Assembly: GCF_010093205.1 (NCBI RefSeq)
Contig: NZ_PDWN01000009.1
Span: forward strand, 1-64,000
Direction: 5' to 3'
DNA from: Pseudoxanthomonas daejeonensis
GTDB lineage: Bacteria; Pseudomonadota; Gammaproteobacteria; Xanthomonadales; Xanthomonadaceae
DNA: 64,000 nucleotides
The stretch's first letter is position 1; every line of letters begins with the position of its first letter. Under the pieces are notes generated by a model. That model was not told where the DNA came from. It saw only the letters and a program-made list of their open reading frames with translations, and made no database searches. A program made the translations under genes and the position numbers. Positions 1 to 9,159 of this stretch are shown piece by piece.

Positions 1-570
1 GAGTCCTCGATCAGCGACTTGATCTCCTTGGCCGCGGTGGCCGAACGCTGGGCCAGCGAACGCACCTCGGTGGCGACCACGGCGAAGCCGCGGCCCTGTT
101 CGCCGGCACGGGCCGCCTCGACCGCCGCATTGAGCGCCAGGATGTTGGTCTGGAAGGCGATGCCGTCGATGACCGAGATGATGTCGGCGATCTTGCGCGA
201 GGAGGCACGGATGTCGGCCATCGTCGCGACGACCTTTCCGACCACCTGGCCGCCCTGCGAGGCGACCGAGGCCGCGCCGATGGCGAGCTGGTTGGCCTGG
301 CGGGCGTGGTCGGCGTTCTGCTTGACGGTGGAGGTGAGCTCCTCCATCGAGGCGGCGGTTTCTTCCAGGTTGGCGGCCTGCTGCTCGGTGCGGCGCGACA
401 GGTCGTTGTTGCCCGAGGCGATCTCGGTGGAAGCGGTGGAGATGGCCGAGGATGCCCCGCGGATGCGGGAGACGATCGAGGTCAGCTGCGAGACGGTGGC
501 ATTGGCGTCGTCGCGCATGCGGGCGAACACGCCGTGGAAGTCGCCGTCCATGCGCGTGGTCAGGTCGCCC
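1..570 (-). repeat. Near-identical receptor signalling-domain repeat, copy 1
   Basis: Aligns without gaps to 4369-4938 (constant offset of 4368). Positions 1-209 differ at about one base, 210-265 diverge, and 265-410 are again essentially identical. This mosaic suggests recent duplication or gene conversion between the two receptor genes. Confidence 0.85.
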
Positions 571-1937
571 TGCGACAACGAGGTCAGCAGGCGCGAGACT
601 TCCGACAGGCTCACCGCATTGGCGTCGAGCAGGGTGTTGAGCTGGCCGGCCAGCTGCAGCAGGAAGCCATGCTTGCCTTCGGTGCCGATGCGTCCGGACA
701 GGTCGCCCGCGGCAGCCGCTTCGACGATCCGCGCGACTTCCTGTTCGACATGGATTTCGGTGGTGCGATCGCGCCACTCGGCCACGGTGCCCACGTTCTG
801 CCCCTGGGCATCGCGGATGACCGAGATGTTCTGGAAGAAGACCGCCTCGCCGTAATGCACCTCGCGTTCGCCGCGGCCGTCCTTCTCCAGCTGGCCCAGG
901 AACGCCGGATCGATCTTGCCGCCGTGCTCGAGCACGGTCACCGGCTGGCCGACCAGCGGACGCGCCGGGTCGATGCCGGGAAGGGCGCCTACGATCTGCT
1001 CGGCATAGGAGTCGAGCATGCCGCGCAGGGCGGGGTTGGTGTACACGACCTGCAGCTCCGGGTCGGTGATGATCAGGCCGGTGGTGGAGCTTTCCAGCGC
1101 AGTGCGGACGCGCAGGTTCTCGTTGGCCACCTTCTGGTCGCGTTCGGTGCGCTCGCGCAGGTCGTGCTGCATGCGCTGCATCGCCTTGAGCAGGTCGCCG
1201 ATCTCGTCGCTGCGCGTGGTATCGATCCGGGTGTCGAGCTTGCCACTGGCCACGTCGTTGGCCACGCTGACTGCCCCGCGCATTGCGCCGGTCAGGTTGC
1301 GGGCCAGCAGCCAGGCGATCGCCAGGCCACCGCCGATGCCCGCCAGCAGCATGAACAGGGTGACCAGGCTGGACGCGGCATACGTGCCCTTTGCGTCGTC
1401 GCCTGCCTTGTCGGCCTGGCGGTCCGCTTCCTTGATCAGGGCGGTGACGACCGCGCTGGCCTGGTTGTGGCGTTCGGCGGTTTCGCCGAGGAACGTATCG
1501 ATGGCATCGTCCGGAAGGTCCAGGTCGATCATCTCGTTGACCGAGTCGTAGGAGACCTTCGCTTCGGCCCAGGCGGCGACGAATTCACCGTGCAGCTTGC
1601 GTTCTTCGTCGCTGCTGGCCAGCTTCGCGTAGTCGGCAACCGCCTCGTCGACTTTCACCGACAAGTCGGCAGTCTGCTTGCGCGCATCCTGCTTGACCGC
1701 ATCGCTGGCGCGGGTCAGGCCGCGATACGACGCGATGCGGAACTCGCCGAGCAGCGAACGCAGTTCGGCGGCCGTGGACACCGTGTCCATGGTGTTTCCC
1801 GCCAGCTGCGTGGTGGCCCGATTCAGCGAAGACAGCCCGTAGTAGGCCCCCAGGCCCTGGACCACCATCAGGACCAGCACCACCCCGAACGCCAGCATGA
1901 GCTTGGGCGTGAGCTTGAGGTTCTTCAGCCAATGCAT
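1..1937 (-). CDS. Methyl-accepting chemotaxis protein with PAS domain (3' end outside window)
   Basis: Transmembrane chemoreceptor that would signal through CheW/CheA. About 645 residues are visible before the window edge. In order: TM1 at about residues 13-33, a periplasmic helical region, TM2 at about 188-212, a HAMP segment, a PAS-like segment at about 275-385 ([19 protein letters not shown]), a second HAMP-like segment ending [12 protein letters not shown], then the methyl-accepting coiled coil including the conserved tip ([20 protein letters not shown]). The ATG at 1937 is preceded by AAAGGGGAAA. It lies 66 bases behind the small exported protein gene at 2004-2387 and has no clear sigma-28 site of its own, so it probably shares that gene's promoter. 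Its signalling domain is nearly identical at DNA level to the next receptor. Confidence 0.93.
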   Translation of the reverse strand, partial: MHWLKNLKLTPKLMLAFGVVLVLMVVQGLGAYYGLSSLNRATTQLAGNTMDTVSTAAELRSLLGEFRIASYRGLTRASDAVKQDARKQTADLSVKVDEAVADYAKLASSDEERKLHGEFVAAWAEAKVSYDSVNEMIDLDLPDDAIDTFLGETAERHNQASAVVTALIKEADRQADKAGDDAKGTYAASSLVTLFMLLAGIGGGLAIAWLLARNLTGAMRGAVSVANDVASGKLDTRIDTTRSDEIGDLLKAMQRMQHDLRERTERDQKVANENLRVRTALESSTTGLIITDPELQVVYTNPALRGMLDSYAEQIVGALPGIDPARPLVGQPVTVLEHGGKIDPAFLGQLEKDGRGEREVHYGEAVFFQNISVIRDAQGQNVGTVAEWRDRTTEIHVEQEVARIVEAAAAGDLSGRIGTEGKHGFLLQLAGQLNTLLDANAVSLSEVSRLLTSLSQGDLTTRMDGDFHGVFARMRDDANATVSQLTSIVSRIRGASSAISTASTEIASGNNDLSRRTEQQAANLEETAASMEELTSTVKQNADHARQANQLAIGAASVASQGGQVVGKVVATMADIRASSRKIADIISVIDGIAFQTNILALNAAVEAARAGEQGRGFAVVATEVRSLAQRSATAAKEIKSLIED

Positions 1938-2003
1938 TGAACGTTTCCCCTTTACGTTGCAGCAGGGCAGGCCCGGGCGCGCGATGCGACCGGGCCGGCG
2001 TTA

Positions 2004-2387
2004 TTACTTGATGGTCGCCAGCTTGAGGTTCGACGGCGAGGTGACCGCGATCTCGGCACGGCTCGCATCGCGCTGGATGGTGCCGATCACGCACACGTCC
2101 TTGCCCTCGAGCTCTTCGGGGCTGGGCTTGAACTTGTTGCGCTGGTCGCCGGGGATGCGGGCGGAGAAGGTGTGGCGCGGGAAGGCGCCGCCCATGTACA
2201 GGAAGGTGGGTTCGCCTTCGGAGTTCTGGGCGTAACGGGTTTTCTCCACCTTGCCGCAGACCATGCCGTCCTTGCCCACGAAACGGGCGGCTTGTTCGGC
2301 CGGGATGGCGTCGACGGCCAGGGCGGCGACCGGGGCGGCCGCCAGCACGGCGGCGGCGAGGATCAGCATGTGGAAGGTCGGCTTCAT
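2004..2387 (-). CDS. Small exported protein of unknown function, in the sigma-28 regulon
   Basis: A 127-residue protein with a typical Sec signal peptide (hydrophobic stretch at about residues 6-24, likely cleavage after AAALA). The mature part is about 100 residues with two cysteines (MVCGKVEKT and DVCVIGT) that could form a periplasmic disulphide. The strand pattern is OB-fold-like (GKDGMVCGKVEKTRYAQNS, EGKDVCVIGTIQRD, SNLKLATIK), but I do not recognise a named family. The ATG at 2387 has GGAG eight bases upstream. A well-matched sigma-28 promoter lies at 2440-2466, so it is probably expressed with the late flagellar genes and may be cotranscribed with the following receptor. A role in motility or in sensing with that receptor is inference only. 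Confidence 0.85.
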   Translation of the reverse strand: MKPTFHMLILAAAVLAAAPVAALAVDAIPAEQAARFVGKDGMVCGKVEKTRYAQNSEGEPTFLYMGGAFPRHTFSARIPGDQRNKFKPSPEELEGKDVCVIGTIQRDASRAEIAVTSPSNLKLATIK

Positions 2388-2439
2388 TTAAGTACTCCAG
2401 GAAAAAGGTGCGGATCCGGGCAAGCGCCCTGTAGGGTGC

Positions 2440-2466
2440 CTATCGGCGCGCGGCCGCAGGACTTTA
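2440..2466 (-). promoter_or_regulatory. Sigma-28 (FliA) promoter of the small exported protein gene
   Basis: On the minus strand: TAAA, 15 bases, then GCCGATAG. This is close to the enterobacterial consensus TAAA-N15-GCCGATAA. The predicted transcription start is about 45 bases upstream of the ATG at 2387. Confidence 0.8.
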
Positions 2467-2473
2467 GTCAGGC

Positions 2474-2953
2474 TCAGGCGGCCTCGAGCGAGGACGCTTC
2501 CGCGCCCAGGTCGGTGCTGTCCAGCAGCATTTCGATGTCGAGCAGGATCAGCATCCGCTCGTCGAGCGTGCCGATGCCGCTGATGAAGCGGGTGTCGACC
2601 GCGGCGCCGAACTCGGGCTTGGGCCGGATCTGTTCCTGCAGCAGGGGCACCACGTCGGAAACGCCGTCGACCACGATGCCGACCACGCGATCCTTCACGT
2701 TGAGCACGATCATCACGGTCAGGCTGTCGTAGCGTGCCTCGCGCAGGCGCAATTTCAGGCGCAGGTCGATCACCGGCACGATGGTGCCGCGCAGGTTGAT
2801 CACGCCCTTGATGTATTCGGGGGCATCGGGGACCCGGGTCACCGCGTCGTAGCCGCGGATCTCCTGGACCTTGAGGATGTCGACGCCGTAGTGCTCTTCG
2901 CCCAGGGTGAAGGTGAGGAACTCGCCGGGGGTGGGGGTCGGGGTGCTGCTCAT
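2474..2953 (-). CDS. cheW: Chemotaxis coupling protein CheW
   Basis: Adaptor linking receptors to the CheA kinase at the polar array. The 159-residue length is standard for CheW and one CheW domain fills the protein: FLTFTLGEEHYGVDILKVQEI, then the conserved YIKGVINLRGTIVPVIDLR segment, then GIVVDGVSDVV. A short Thr/Pro tract precedes the domain. The ATG at 2953 has AGGAG upstream. It has its own sigma-28 promoter at 3008-3034, between it and the PilZ gene, so it is separately controlled within the flagellar regulon. It is distinct from the longer CheW-domain protein at 9160-9855. Confidence 0.95.
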   Translation of the reverse strand: MSSTPTPTPGEFLTFTLGEEHYGVDILKVQEIRGYDAVTRVPDAPEYIKGVINLRGTIVPVIDLRLKLRLREARYDSLTVMIVLNVKDRVVGIVVDGVSDVVPLLQEQIRPKPEFGAAVDTRFISGIGTLDERMLILLDIEMLLDSTDLGAEASSLEAA

Positions 2954-3007
2954 GGGTGCGCTCCTGCAGGGCTTGGCCGCGCCTGCGCGCGGATCGGTTC
3001 GATGGAA

Positions 3008-3034
3008 GGATCGGCCGCGGCGGCGGCAACTTTA
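3008..3034 (-). promoter_or_regulatory. Sigma-28 (FliA) promoter of cheW
   Basis: Minus strand: TAAAGTT at the -35 side, 15 bases after TAAA, then GCCGATCC. It lies wholly in the 88-base gap between the PilZ gene stop and the cheW ATG, leaving a leader of about 48 bases. Confidence 0.82.
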
Positions 3035-3041
3035 GCGGCGC

Positions 3042-3809
3042 TCACACCGCGCGCCGCTCGCGGGCGTTGCGCTGGCGCTCGACCCGGAAGATGTACTGCA
3101 GGACCTGCTTCTCCGAATGCGGCGACAGGCCGATGAAGCGGCAGCCGGCGCGCAGGGCTGCGCCCGGTGGCGGGTCCCGGCGGGACACATGCGCCACTTC
3201 CAGCTGGACCGGCATCGGATCGATGTCCGGCAGCCGCAGCAGGCAGTCGGACAGCACGGTGCGCGCGGCGAAGCGGCGCTCGTCCTCCTCGCGGACCGCC
3301 AGGGCAAGGCCGCCGCCGCTGAGGTCGAGCACCCGGACCTGCAGGGCAGGGTCGCGGTCGGCGACGGCGGGGACCTGCACCGTCACCAGCGGGCCGGGCA
3401 CCAGCTGCAGCCGGTAGAGTTCGCGCCGCTGCAGCTTGAGCAGCGATGCCGGCGCCGGTGCGGAGAAGGCGGTCCGCCCGTCGTTGTCGACCCGCACCAG
3501 GTCCTGCAGCCGGAACTGGATCCTCACCCGGTCGAGTTGCGAGACACAGGTCAGGTGGTGGGCCGTCACGATGCGCTGGTTGATGCTCTCCTGGTGGTTG
3601 CCGTCCACCAGCACGTTGCCGTCGACATCCACGTCCAGCAAAGCGGTCGGGCAGGGCAGTCCGCCGGGCATGATGTGCGCACTGATCAGGGCTCCGGCCT
3701 CGACCAGGGACTGCAGGACGCGCGCGATCTCGCGTGGATCGTGCAGCACGTAACGTGCGGCATCCTCCAGGTCCTGCGGTTCGGCGAGGGAGTCGTGCAT
3801 TTCCTGCAT
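3042..3809 (-). CDS. ycgR: Flagellar brake protein, YcgR-type PilZ c-di-GMP receptor
   Basis: Cytoplasmic c-di-GMP effector that slows the flagellar motor. From the ATG at 3809 it is 255 residues, close to YcgR. The N-terminal half is the YcgR_N fold. The PilZ domain follows, with the c-di-GMP motif RxxxR at residues 129-133 (RRELYR) and DxSxxG at 162-167 (DLSGGG), both intact. The reading frame stays open upstream to 3911, but the sigma-28 promoter at 3841-3867 and the terminator hairpin at 3878-3905 lie inside that extension, which rules it out. A second ATG at 3800 is possible. Its place between receptor and cheW genes fits a brake acting on the two stator systems encoded in this window. 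Confidence 0.92.
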   Translation of the reverse strand: MQEMHDSLAEPQDLEDAARYVLHDPREIARVLQSLVEAGALISAHIMPGGLPCPTALLDVDVDGNVLVDGNHQESINQRIVTAHHLTCVSQLDRVRIQFRLQDLVRVDNDGRTAFSAPAPASLLKLQRRELYRLQLVPGPLVTVQVPAVADRDPALQVRVLDLSGGGLALAVREEDERRFAARTVLSDCLLRLPDIDPMPVQLEVAHVSRRDPPPGAALRAGCRFIGLSPHSEKQVLQYIFRVERQRNARERRAV

Positions 3810-3840
3810 CGGAGCTTGCGACGGGACTTCGGTTACCGAC

Positions 3841-3867
3841 GTATCGGCCCGTGGCGGGAAAAATTGA
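3841..3867 (-). promoter_or_regulatory. Sigma-28 (FliA) promoter of the PilZ flagellar brake
   Basis: Minus strand: TCAA, 15 bases, GCCGATAC, the same boxes as the motA and motC promoters. The predicted start is near 3834, about 25 bases before the ATG at 3809. The site decides the gene start. Confidence 0.82.
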
Positions 3868-3877
3868 CCCGCAAAGC

Positions 3878-3905
3878 AAGAACCCCGGCCGGAGCCGGGG
3901 TTCTT
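3878..3905 (-). terminator. Terminator hairpin after the poly-HAMP receptor gene
   Basis: Perfect 12-bp stem AAGAACCCCGGC / GCCGGGGTTCTT with a 4-base loop, 25 bases after the receptor stop. The T-run (TTTTT) follows only after about 14 bases and is shared with the next promoter spacer, so termination may be incomplete. Confidence 0.7.
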
Positions 3906-3929
3906 GGACATGCCGCGGTCGTGCCGGCC

Positions 3930-6182
3930 TCAGAACTCGGCCCAGTCGGCCTCGTTGAGTGCGGTGTTGCCGGCGGTGCGCGGTGCGGGAGCGCGCGGGG
4001 CCGGGGAGCGCGCCGGAGCCTTGCGCGCCGGCAGCGGCACGGCCACCGCTGCGCTGGCCGGGGCAAGGGCCACCGCGGCGTCGCCCTCGATCCGGAACAC
4101 GGCGATGGCCTGGGCCAGCCCGCCGGCCTGTTCTTCCATCGAACGCGCCGCCGCGGTGGCTTCTTCCACCAGCGCCGCATTCTGCTGGGTGGTCTCGTCC
4201 ATCTGCACGATGGTCTGGTTGACCTGTTCGATGCCGGCGGCCTGTTCCTGCGAGGCCGCCGAGATCTCGGCCATGATGTCGGTCACCCGCTGCACCGAGG
4301 CGACCAGCTCGTCCATGGTCTTGCCGGCCTGTTCGGCCAGGGCCGAGCCGTCGGACACCTTGCTGGTGGAGTCCTCGATCAGCGACTTGATCTCCTTGGC
4401 CGCGGTGGCCGAACGCTGGGCCAGCGAACGCACCTCGGTGGCGACCACGGCGAAGCCGCGTCCCTGTTCGCCGGCACGGGCCGCCTCGACCGCCGCATTG
4501 AGCGCCAGGATGTTGGTCTGGAAGGCGATGCCGTCGATGACCGAGATGATGTCGGCGATCTTGCGCGAGGACGCCTGGATGTCGGTCATGGTGGTGACGA
4601 CCTGGCCGACGACCTGGCCCCCCTGCGAGGCGACCGAGGCCGCGCCGATGGCGAGCTGGTTGGCCTGGCGGGCGTGGTCGGCGTTCTGCTTGACGGTGGA
4701 GGTGAGCTCCTCCATCGAGGCGGCGGTTTCTTCCAGGTTGGCGGCCTGCTGCTCGGTGCGGCGCGACAGGTCGTTGTTGCCGGCGGCGATCTCGGTGGAA
4801 GCGACGTTGATCGCGCCGGAGGCCTGCTGGATGCGGCCGACGATCGAGGACAGCTGGGAGACGGTGGCGTTGGCGTCGTCGCGCATGCGGGCGAAGACGC
4901 CGTGGAAGTCGCCGTCCATGCGCGTGGTCAGGTCGCCATCGGCGATGGAGCGCAGCAGGTGGGAGAGCTGGCCCAGGTTGCGGTCGGAGGTGTCCATCAT
5001 CGCGTTGAGGCCCTGGACCATGACCTTGAAGTCGTACTGGTAGGCGGACTCGTCGCCGCGCATGCTGAAGTCGCCCTGCGCGGCGGCCTGGGACATGCGC
5101 TTGATCTCGGAGTTGATCGCGCCGAGGCTGAGCTTGACCGCATCGACCGTGTCGGTCATCACCGCCTTCTCGCCCGGCAGGCGCGCGATGTCCACGGACA
5201 GGTCGCCGATCGAATAGCGCCTGATGATGGACAGCGCATCCAGGATCGCATCCACGTGCGCGCCGACCAGCTGGTTGGTGCCGCGGATCATCTGGCCGTA
5301 CTCGCCCGGGAAGACCGCCTCGTCCATGCGGTAGCTGACCGTGCCTTCGTCGTGCAGGCGCGCCATGTCGTTCTGCGCGGCGATGACTGCCTTGAGCTGC
5401 TCCTGCATCGCGCGCATCGACTCCAGCAACTGGCCGGATTCGTCCCTGCTTTCGGCCATGATCACGTTGTCCAGGCGGCCCTGGGCGATCTGGCCGGCGA
5501 CGCGGGTGGCCTTCTGCAGGGGCTTGGCGATCATGCGGGCGATCTGCCAGCCGAGCAGGCCGGCCAGCACCACCAGCAGGCCCATGCCGATCCAGATCGC
5601 GGCCACGGTGCGCTGGTGCGCTGATTCGGCCGCTTGCACCTGCCGATCCAGACCCTGCACATTGAACTCGATCAGCGCCTTGAGCGATTCGGCGAACTGG
5701 CGGCGCATCTTGCGCGACTCGCCGCTGGACACGTCCTCGGCCGCCACGAAATCGTCGATGGCGATGGCCGCTGCAATATTGTCGTGGGAGGCGAAGTAGC
5801 CGGCGCGCGCCTCCTTCACCGCCTCGTACAGAGCCAGTTCGTCGGCGTCGGACGCGGCAGGAATCGCGTTGTACGCGGCCTCCGCAGCCTCGATGTTCGC
5901 GCGGGTGTCGGCGAGGCGCTTGTTGTAGTCGGTGATCTCTTCCGCCAGGCCCTGCTTGCCCAGCTGCGCCAGCTCGTAGGTGCGGTACTCGTTGAGCAGG
6001 GACAGCATTTCGCCGAGGTGGACGACGGCGGGCATCCAGTTGCTGTTGCTTTCCCGGATCTGGTCGTTGGCGGTGCCCAGGCGCAGCAGCGCGAACAGGC
6101 CCAGGGCCACGGTCATGACCGTGGTCGCGGTGAAGGCCAGGGCCAGCTTCCTTGCGATCGGGAGATTGTTGAACCAGTTCAT
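3930..6182 (-). CDS. Methyl-accepting chemotaxis protein, poly-HAMP type with CheR-docking tail
   Basis: Chemoreceptor of 750 residues. TM1 is at about 11-33, a four-helix-bundle-like periplasmic domain follows, and TM2 is at about 193-216. Then come several HAMP-like units in series (after [48 protein letters not shown]) and the methyl-accepting coiled coil. An Ala/Pro-rich linker ends in DWAEF, an xWxxF pentapeptide of the type that tethers CheR and CheB. The ATG at 6182 (GAGG upstream) is preferred to the in-frame ATG at 6254, which lies inside the sigma-28 promoter. The signalling domain is almost identical in DNA to the receptor at 1-1937. Confidence 0.95.
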   Translation of the reverse strand: MNWFNNLPIARKLALAFTATTVMTVALGLFALLRLGTANDQIRESNSNWMPAVVHLGEMLSLLNEYRTYELAQLGKQGLAEEITDYNKRLADTRANIEAAEAAYNAIPAASDADELALYEAVKEARAGYFASHDNIAAAIAIDDFVAAEDVSSGESRKMRRQFAESLKALIEFNVQGLDRQVQAAESAHQRTVAAIWIGMGLLVVLAGLLGWQIARMIAKPLQKATRVAGQIAQGRLDNVIMAESRDESGQLLESMRAMQEQLKAVIAAQNDMARLHDEGTVSYRMDEAVFPGEYGQMIRGTNQLVGAHVDAILDALSIIRRYSIGDLSVDIARLPGEKAVMTDTVDAVKLSLGAINSEIKRMSQAAAQGDFSMRGDESAYQYDFKVMVQGLNAMMDTSDRNLGQLSHLLRSIADGDLTTRMDGDFHGVFARMRDDANATVSQLSSIVGRIQQASGAINVASTEIAAGNNDLSRRTEQQAANLEETAASMEELTSTVKQNADHARQANQLAIGAASVASQGGQVVGQVVTTMTDIQASSRKIADIISVIDGIAFQTNILALNAAVEAARAGEQGRGFAVVATEVRSLAQRSATAAKEIKSLIEDSTSKVSDGSALAEQAGKTMDELVASVQRVTDIMAEISAASQEQAAGIEQVNQTIVQMDETTQQNAALVEEATAAARSMEEQAGGLAQAIAVFRIEGDAAVALAPASAAVAVPLPARKAPARSPAPRAPAPRTAGNTALNEADWAEF
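4369..4938 (-). repeat. Near-identical receptor signalling-domain repeat, copy 2
   Basis: Second copy of the segment at 1-570, inside the poly-HAMP receptor gene. The match stops at the HAMP-coil junction, so only the cytoplasmic signalling module is shared, not the sensor half. Confidence 0.85.
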
Positions 6183-6253
6183 GGCGGAACCTCGAAGCGG
6201 ATGGAATGGCCGCGGACCGGTGACGGACCGACGGCGCGAGGAGTTGTTCTCCA

Positions 6254-6280
6254 TTAGCGGCCGGACGCGGAAAGGCTTGA
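6254..6280 (-). promoter_or_regulatory. Sigma-28 (FliA) promoter of the poly-HAMP receptor
   Basis: Minus strand: TCAA, 15 bases, GCCGCTAA (one mismatch to GCCGATAA). It gives a leader of about 65 bases before the ATG at 6182. Confidence 0.75.
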
Positions 6281-6349
6281 CAACCCGCGTGCGATCGCGG
6301 CCGTTACGTTGGTGGAGCGGGGGCGAAACCCGCGGCGACAGGCGGCAAC

Positions 6350-6379
6350 GACGATGCCCGCCAGGTGGCGGGCATCGTC
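6350..6379 (-). terminator. Hairpin downstream of cheA
   Basis: Perfect 13-bp stem (GACGATGCCCGCC and its complement) with a 4-base loop, 37 bases after the cheA stop. There is no U-tract, so it could be a processing or stabilising structure rather than a full terminator. Confidence 0.5.
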
Positions 6380-6415
6380 AACAGTCCCGGTTTGCGCGCG
6401 TCCGGCTGCGTCGTA

Positions 6416-8389
6416 TCAGGCAGCCTGCGGCAGCTGGTGCCGCAGGCGTACCAGCCCGCCGACATCCACGATCAGCGCGACGTGGCCGTCGCCCAGGATG
6501 GTGGCGCCGGAAATGCCGGGCACGCGCCGGTAGTTGCGTTCCAGGTTCTTGACCACGACCTGCTGCTGGCCGACCAGTTCTTCCACTTCCAGGGCAAGCT
6601 TCTGTCCGTCGCCCTCGACCACCACGACCAGCGATTCGGTACCCGGATCCTGGAAACCATAGTGGCCGGAAAGCGACAGCAACGGCAGGTACTCGCCACG
6701 CACGCGCAGCACGCGGCCATCGCCGGCGACGGTGCGGATGTCGTCGGCTTCCGGTTGCAAGGCCTCGAGCACGTGGTTGAGCGGCAGGATCAGGATCTCG
6801 CCGCCGGTGGATACGACCATGCCATCGAGGATGGCCAGGGTCAGCGGCAGGCGGATCACCACGCGGGTGCCACGGCCTTCGCCGCTTTCCAGCTGGACTT
6901 CGCCACCCAGCGCCTGGATGTTGCTGCGGACCACGTCCATGCCCACGCCGCGCCCGGACAGGTCGGTGACCTGGTCGGCGGTGCTGAAGCCGGCCTGGAA
7001 GATCAGGTCCCAGACCTGCGCGTCGGTGGGATTCTCCGGAATCGCCAGGCCGCGTTCGGCGGCCTTTTCCAGGATCCGTCCGCGGTTGAGGCCACGGCCG
7101 TCGTCGGCGACTTCGATGACGATGTGTCCGCCCTGGTGCGAGGCGGCCAGGGTGATCGTGCCGGTCTCGTCCTTGCCGGCGGCGCGTCGCGCCTCGGGCA
7201 ATTCCAGGCCATGGTCGATCGAGTTGCGGACCAGGTGCACGAGCGGATCGGCGATCTTCTCGATCAGGCCCTTGTCCAGTTCCGTGCCTTCGCCAATCGT
7301 GCGCAGGCGGACCTGCTTGCCCAGCCGCGCCGACAGGTCGCGGACCAGGCGCGGGAAGCGACGGAACACCGCATCGACCGGCAGCATGCGTACGCCGATC
7401 ACCGCTTCCTGCAGGTCACGGGTGTTGCGTTCGAGCAGTTCAAGCCCGGCGGTGAGGCGTTCGGACAGTCCCGGATCCAGTCCGCCACTGACCTGCTTGA
7501 GCATGGCCTGGGTGATGACCAGCTCGCCGACGAGGTTGATCAGCGCATCGACCTTGTCGACGCTGACCCGGATCGAACTCTCCGCTTCGGCGGCAGCCGC
7601 GGACGGTGCCGCAGCCGCAGTGCCGGTGGTGGCGGGCGCGGGGGCAGGGGCCGCCGCGACCGCCGCGGTGGCAACCGCGACGGCCGCGACGGCTGGCTGC
7701 GGCTGGATATCCAGCGTGCAGTCGTCCACCACCCAGGCGAACACGTCGTCGATCGCGCTGCGCGGCACCTTGGCCTGCAGGCCAAGGTCCCATGCGATGC
7801 AGGCTTCCAGCGGGTCAAGCTGGGCGAAGGCGGGCAGGCGCTCGAGCCGGGCGGCCACGTCCAGCGGGCCGAGGTGCTCGAGCTCGCGCAGGATGCGCAG
7901 CGGATCGTTGCCGCTCATGAACAGCGACGGCGCCGGCGAGAAGGCGATGTCCCAGCCTTCGGGCTCGGCATCGACCCTGGCTGCGGCCTTCGTTTCGCCG
8001 CTGCCGCCCAGTTCCTGCCCCAGGCGCGCGTGGACCGCGGCGACCGCGACCGGATCGGCCGGCTTGCCGTGCTCGGATTCGGCCAGCAGTGCGCGCAGCA
8101 CGTCGACCGAACCGAGCATCGCGTCCACCGCGCTGGCCGCGAGTGCGCGCTTGCCGGAGCGGATCTCGTCCAGCAGCGTCTCCAGCACGTGGGTCAGCGC
8201 GGTCATCTTGTCGAAGCCGAACGTCGCCGCACCGCCCTTGATCGAGTGCGCGGCGCGGAACACCGAGTTGACCACCTCCGGATCCAGGCTGCCGCCTTCG
8301 AGGGCGAGCAGGCCGGCCTCCATCGCATCGAGGCCTTCGCGGCTCTCTTCGAAGTAGGTGGCGTGGAAGCGTTGCAGGTCCATGCTCAT
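6416..8389 (-). CDS. cheA: Chemotaxis histidine kinase CheA
   Basis: Cytoplasmic kinase that phosphorylates CheY in response to receptors. It has 657 residues. The HPt domain carries the phospho-His at residue 48 (AAHSIKGG). A middle domain at about 150-240 may bind the response regulator, followed by an Ala/Pro linker. Then come dimerisation and HATPase domains with N box (HLVRNSIDHGLE), G1 (DDGRGLN) and G2 (LSGRGVGMDVV), and a C-terminal CheW-like domain ending RLRHQLPQAA. The ATG at 8389 (MSMDLQRF) is the family start; the frame runs open much further upstream, across cheY, but that is a shadow. It is 32 bases after cheY and belongs to the motC-to-cheA transcription unit. Confidence 0.97.
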   Translation of the reverse strand: MSMDLQRFHATYFEESREGLDAMEAGLLALEGGSLDPEVVNSVFRAAHSIKGGAATFGFDKMTALTHVLETLLDEIRSGKRALAASAVDAMLGSVDVLRALLAESEHGKPADPVAVAAVHARLGQELGGSGETKAAARVDAEPEGWDIAFSPAPSLFMSGNDPLRILRELEHLGPLDVAARLERLPAFAQLDPLEACIAWDLGLQAKVPRSAIDDVFAWVVDDCTLDIQPQPAVAAVAVATAAVAAAPAPAPATTGTAAAAPSAAAAEAESSIRVSVDKVDALINLVGELVITQAMLKQVSGGLDPGLSERLTAGLELLERNTRDLQEAVIGVRMLPVDAVFRRFPRLVRDLSARLGKQVRLRTIGEGTELDKGLIEKIADPLVHLVRNSIDHGLELPEARRAAGKDETGTITLAASHQGGHIVIEVADDGRGLNRGRILEKAAERGLAIPENPTDAQVWDLIFQAGFSTADQVTDLSGRGVGMDVVRSNIQALGGEVQLESGEGRGTRVVIRLPLTLAILDGMVVSTGGEILILPLNHVLEALQPEADDIRTVAGDGRVLRVRGEYLPLLSLSGHYGFQDPGTESLVVVVEGDGQKLALEVEELVGQQQVVVKNLERNYRRVPGISGATILGDGHVALIVDVGGLVRLRHQLPQAA

Positions 8390-8421
8390 GGCGACGCGCT
8401 CGGTATGGGGTACGGCGGGAG

Positions 8422-8787
8422 TCAACCGAGGACTTTCTGGACGGTGGCGACCAGCTGCTCGGGGTTGAACGGCTTGACCAGCCAGCCGGTGGCGCCGGTG
8501 GCCTTGCCTTCGGCCTTCTTGTCGGCCGCCGATTCGGTGGTCAGCATCAGCATCGGGGTGAAGCGGTAGTCGGGCAGGCCGCGCAGCGCGCGGATCAGCG
8601 AGATCCCGTCCATGTTCGGCATGTTCACGTCGGTCACCACCGCGTTGAAGCGCTGGCCCTGCGCGCGGCCCAGTGCGACCTGGCCGTCCTCGGCCTCGTC
8701 CACGGCGAAGCCGGCGGAGGTGAGGGCGAAGGAGACCATCTGGCGCATCGAGGCCGAATCGTCCACCACCAGAATGCGTGCGCTCAT
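8422..8787 (-). CDS. cheY: Chemotaxis response regulator CheY
   Basis: Single receiver domain of 121 residues that carries the phosphoryl group from CheA to the motor switch. All key residues are present: the acidic pair D9/D10, phospho-acceptor D53 (VTDVNMPNMDG), a Thr at 83-84 (MLTTES), and Lys105 (VKPFNP). No output domain. The ATG at 8787 has GGAGA upstream and overlaps the STAS gene stop by four bases (ATGA), indicating translational coupling. The neighbours STAS and cheA support an array-linked role. Confidence 0.96.
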   Translation of the reverse strand: MSARILVVDDSASMRQMVSFALTSAGFAVDEAEDGQVALGRAQGQRFNAVVTDVNMPNMDGISLIRALRGLPDYRFTPMLMLTTESAADKKAEGKATGATGWLVKPFNPEQLVATVQKVLG

Positions 8788-9107
8788 GCGGGGTTCTCCA
8801 CGGGTTGCTTCGGTTGCTGTCCGTCGCCGGACGATTCGTTTGTGGCCAGGCCCAGCTGCGTGGACAGGCCCAGCAGGCGGGCGGCATCGCGCAGCGCGTC
8901 GCTGCAGGAGGCCAGTTCGGTCTGGCGGCCCTGCTCGCCGCGGCTGAGGAAGAACGCGCACAGCACCTGCATCGCGGCCGTGTGCACGCGCTTGACCGCA
9001 CTGCCGTCAAGCGCCAGCGCAGGGTCTTCCAGGTGCGCGGACAGGCGTTGTTTCAGGTCGGCGCTGGCTTCGATGCCGAGGTCGTCGCCTAGGGACACGG
9101 TGTTCAT
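8784..9107 (-). CDS. STAS-domain protein of the chemotaxis operon
   Basis: A 107-residue single STAS (anti-anti-sigma-like) domain. It begins MNTVSLGDDLGI, followed by ASADLKQRL and VKRVHTAAMQVLCAF, where the usual phospho-Ser region DSSG is replaced by HTAA, leaving a Thr as possible phospho-acceptor. The ATG at 9107 with CGGAGA upstream is preferred to the earlier in-frame start at 9149. The gene lies between the ParP-like gene and cheY and overlaps cheY by four bases. Such STAS proteins are common beside cheY-cheA in polar chemotaxis clusters of pseudomonads and xanthomonads, but their role is poorly defined. Confidence 0.85.
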   Translation of the reverse strand: MNTVSLGDDLGIEASADLKQRLSAHLEDPALALDGSAVKRVHTAAMQVLCAFFLSRGEQGRQTELASCSDALRDAARLLGLSTQLGLATNESSGDGQQPKQPVENPA

Positions 9108-9159
9108 CGCGTCTCCGGAATTGGGATTGCAACTGGTAGCGGCTGGCATGGCTCGACCT

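Noticed and set aside
1938-2003. A separate sigma-28 promoter for the first receptor
   Set aside because: No GCCG box with a TAAA/TCAA box 15 bases away exists in the 66-base gap.
3810-3911. Upstream extension of the PilZ gene to 3911
   Set aside because: It would contain the sigma-28 promoter and the terminator hairpin of the preceding gene, and adds residues not found in the family.
3117-5624. An 835-codon plus-strand frame across the PilZ and receptor genes
   Set aside because: Antisense shadow; repeats the same low-complexity sequence wherever the two receptor copies are similar, and lies over clear CDS.
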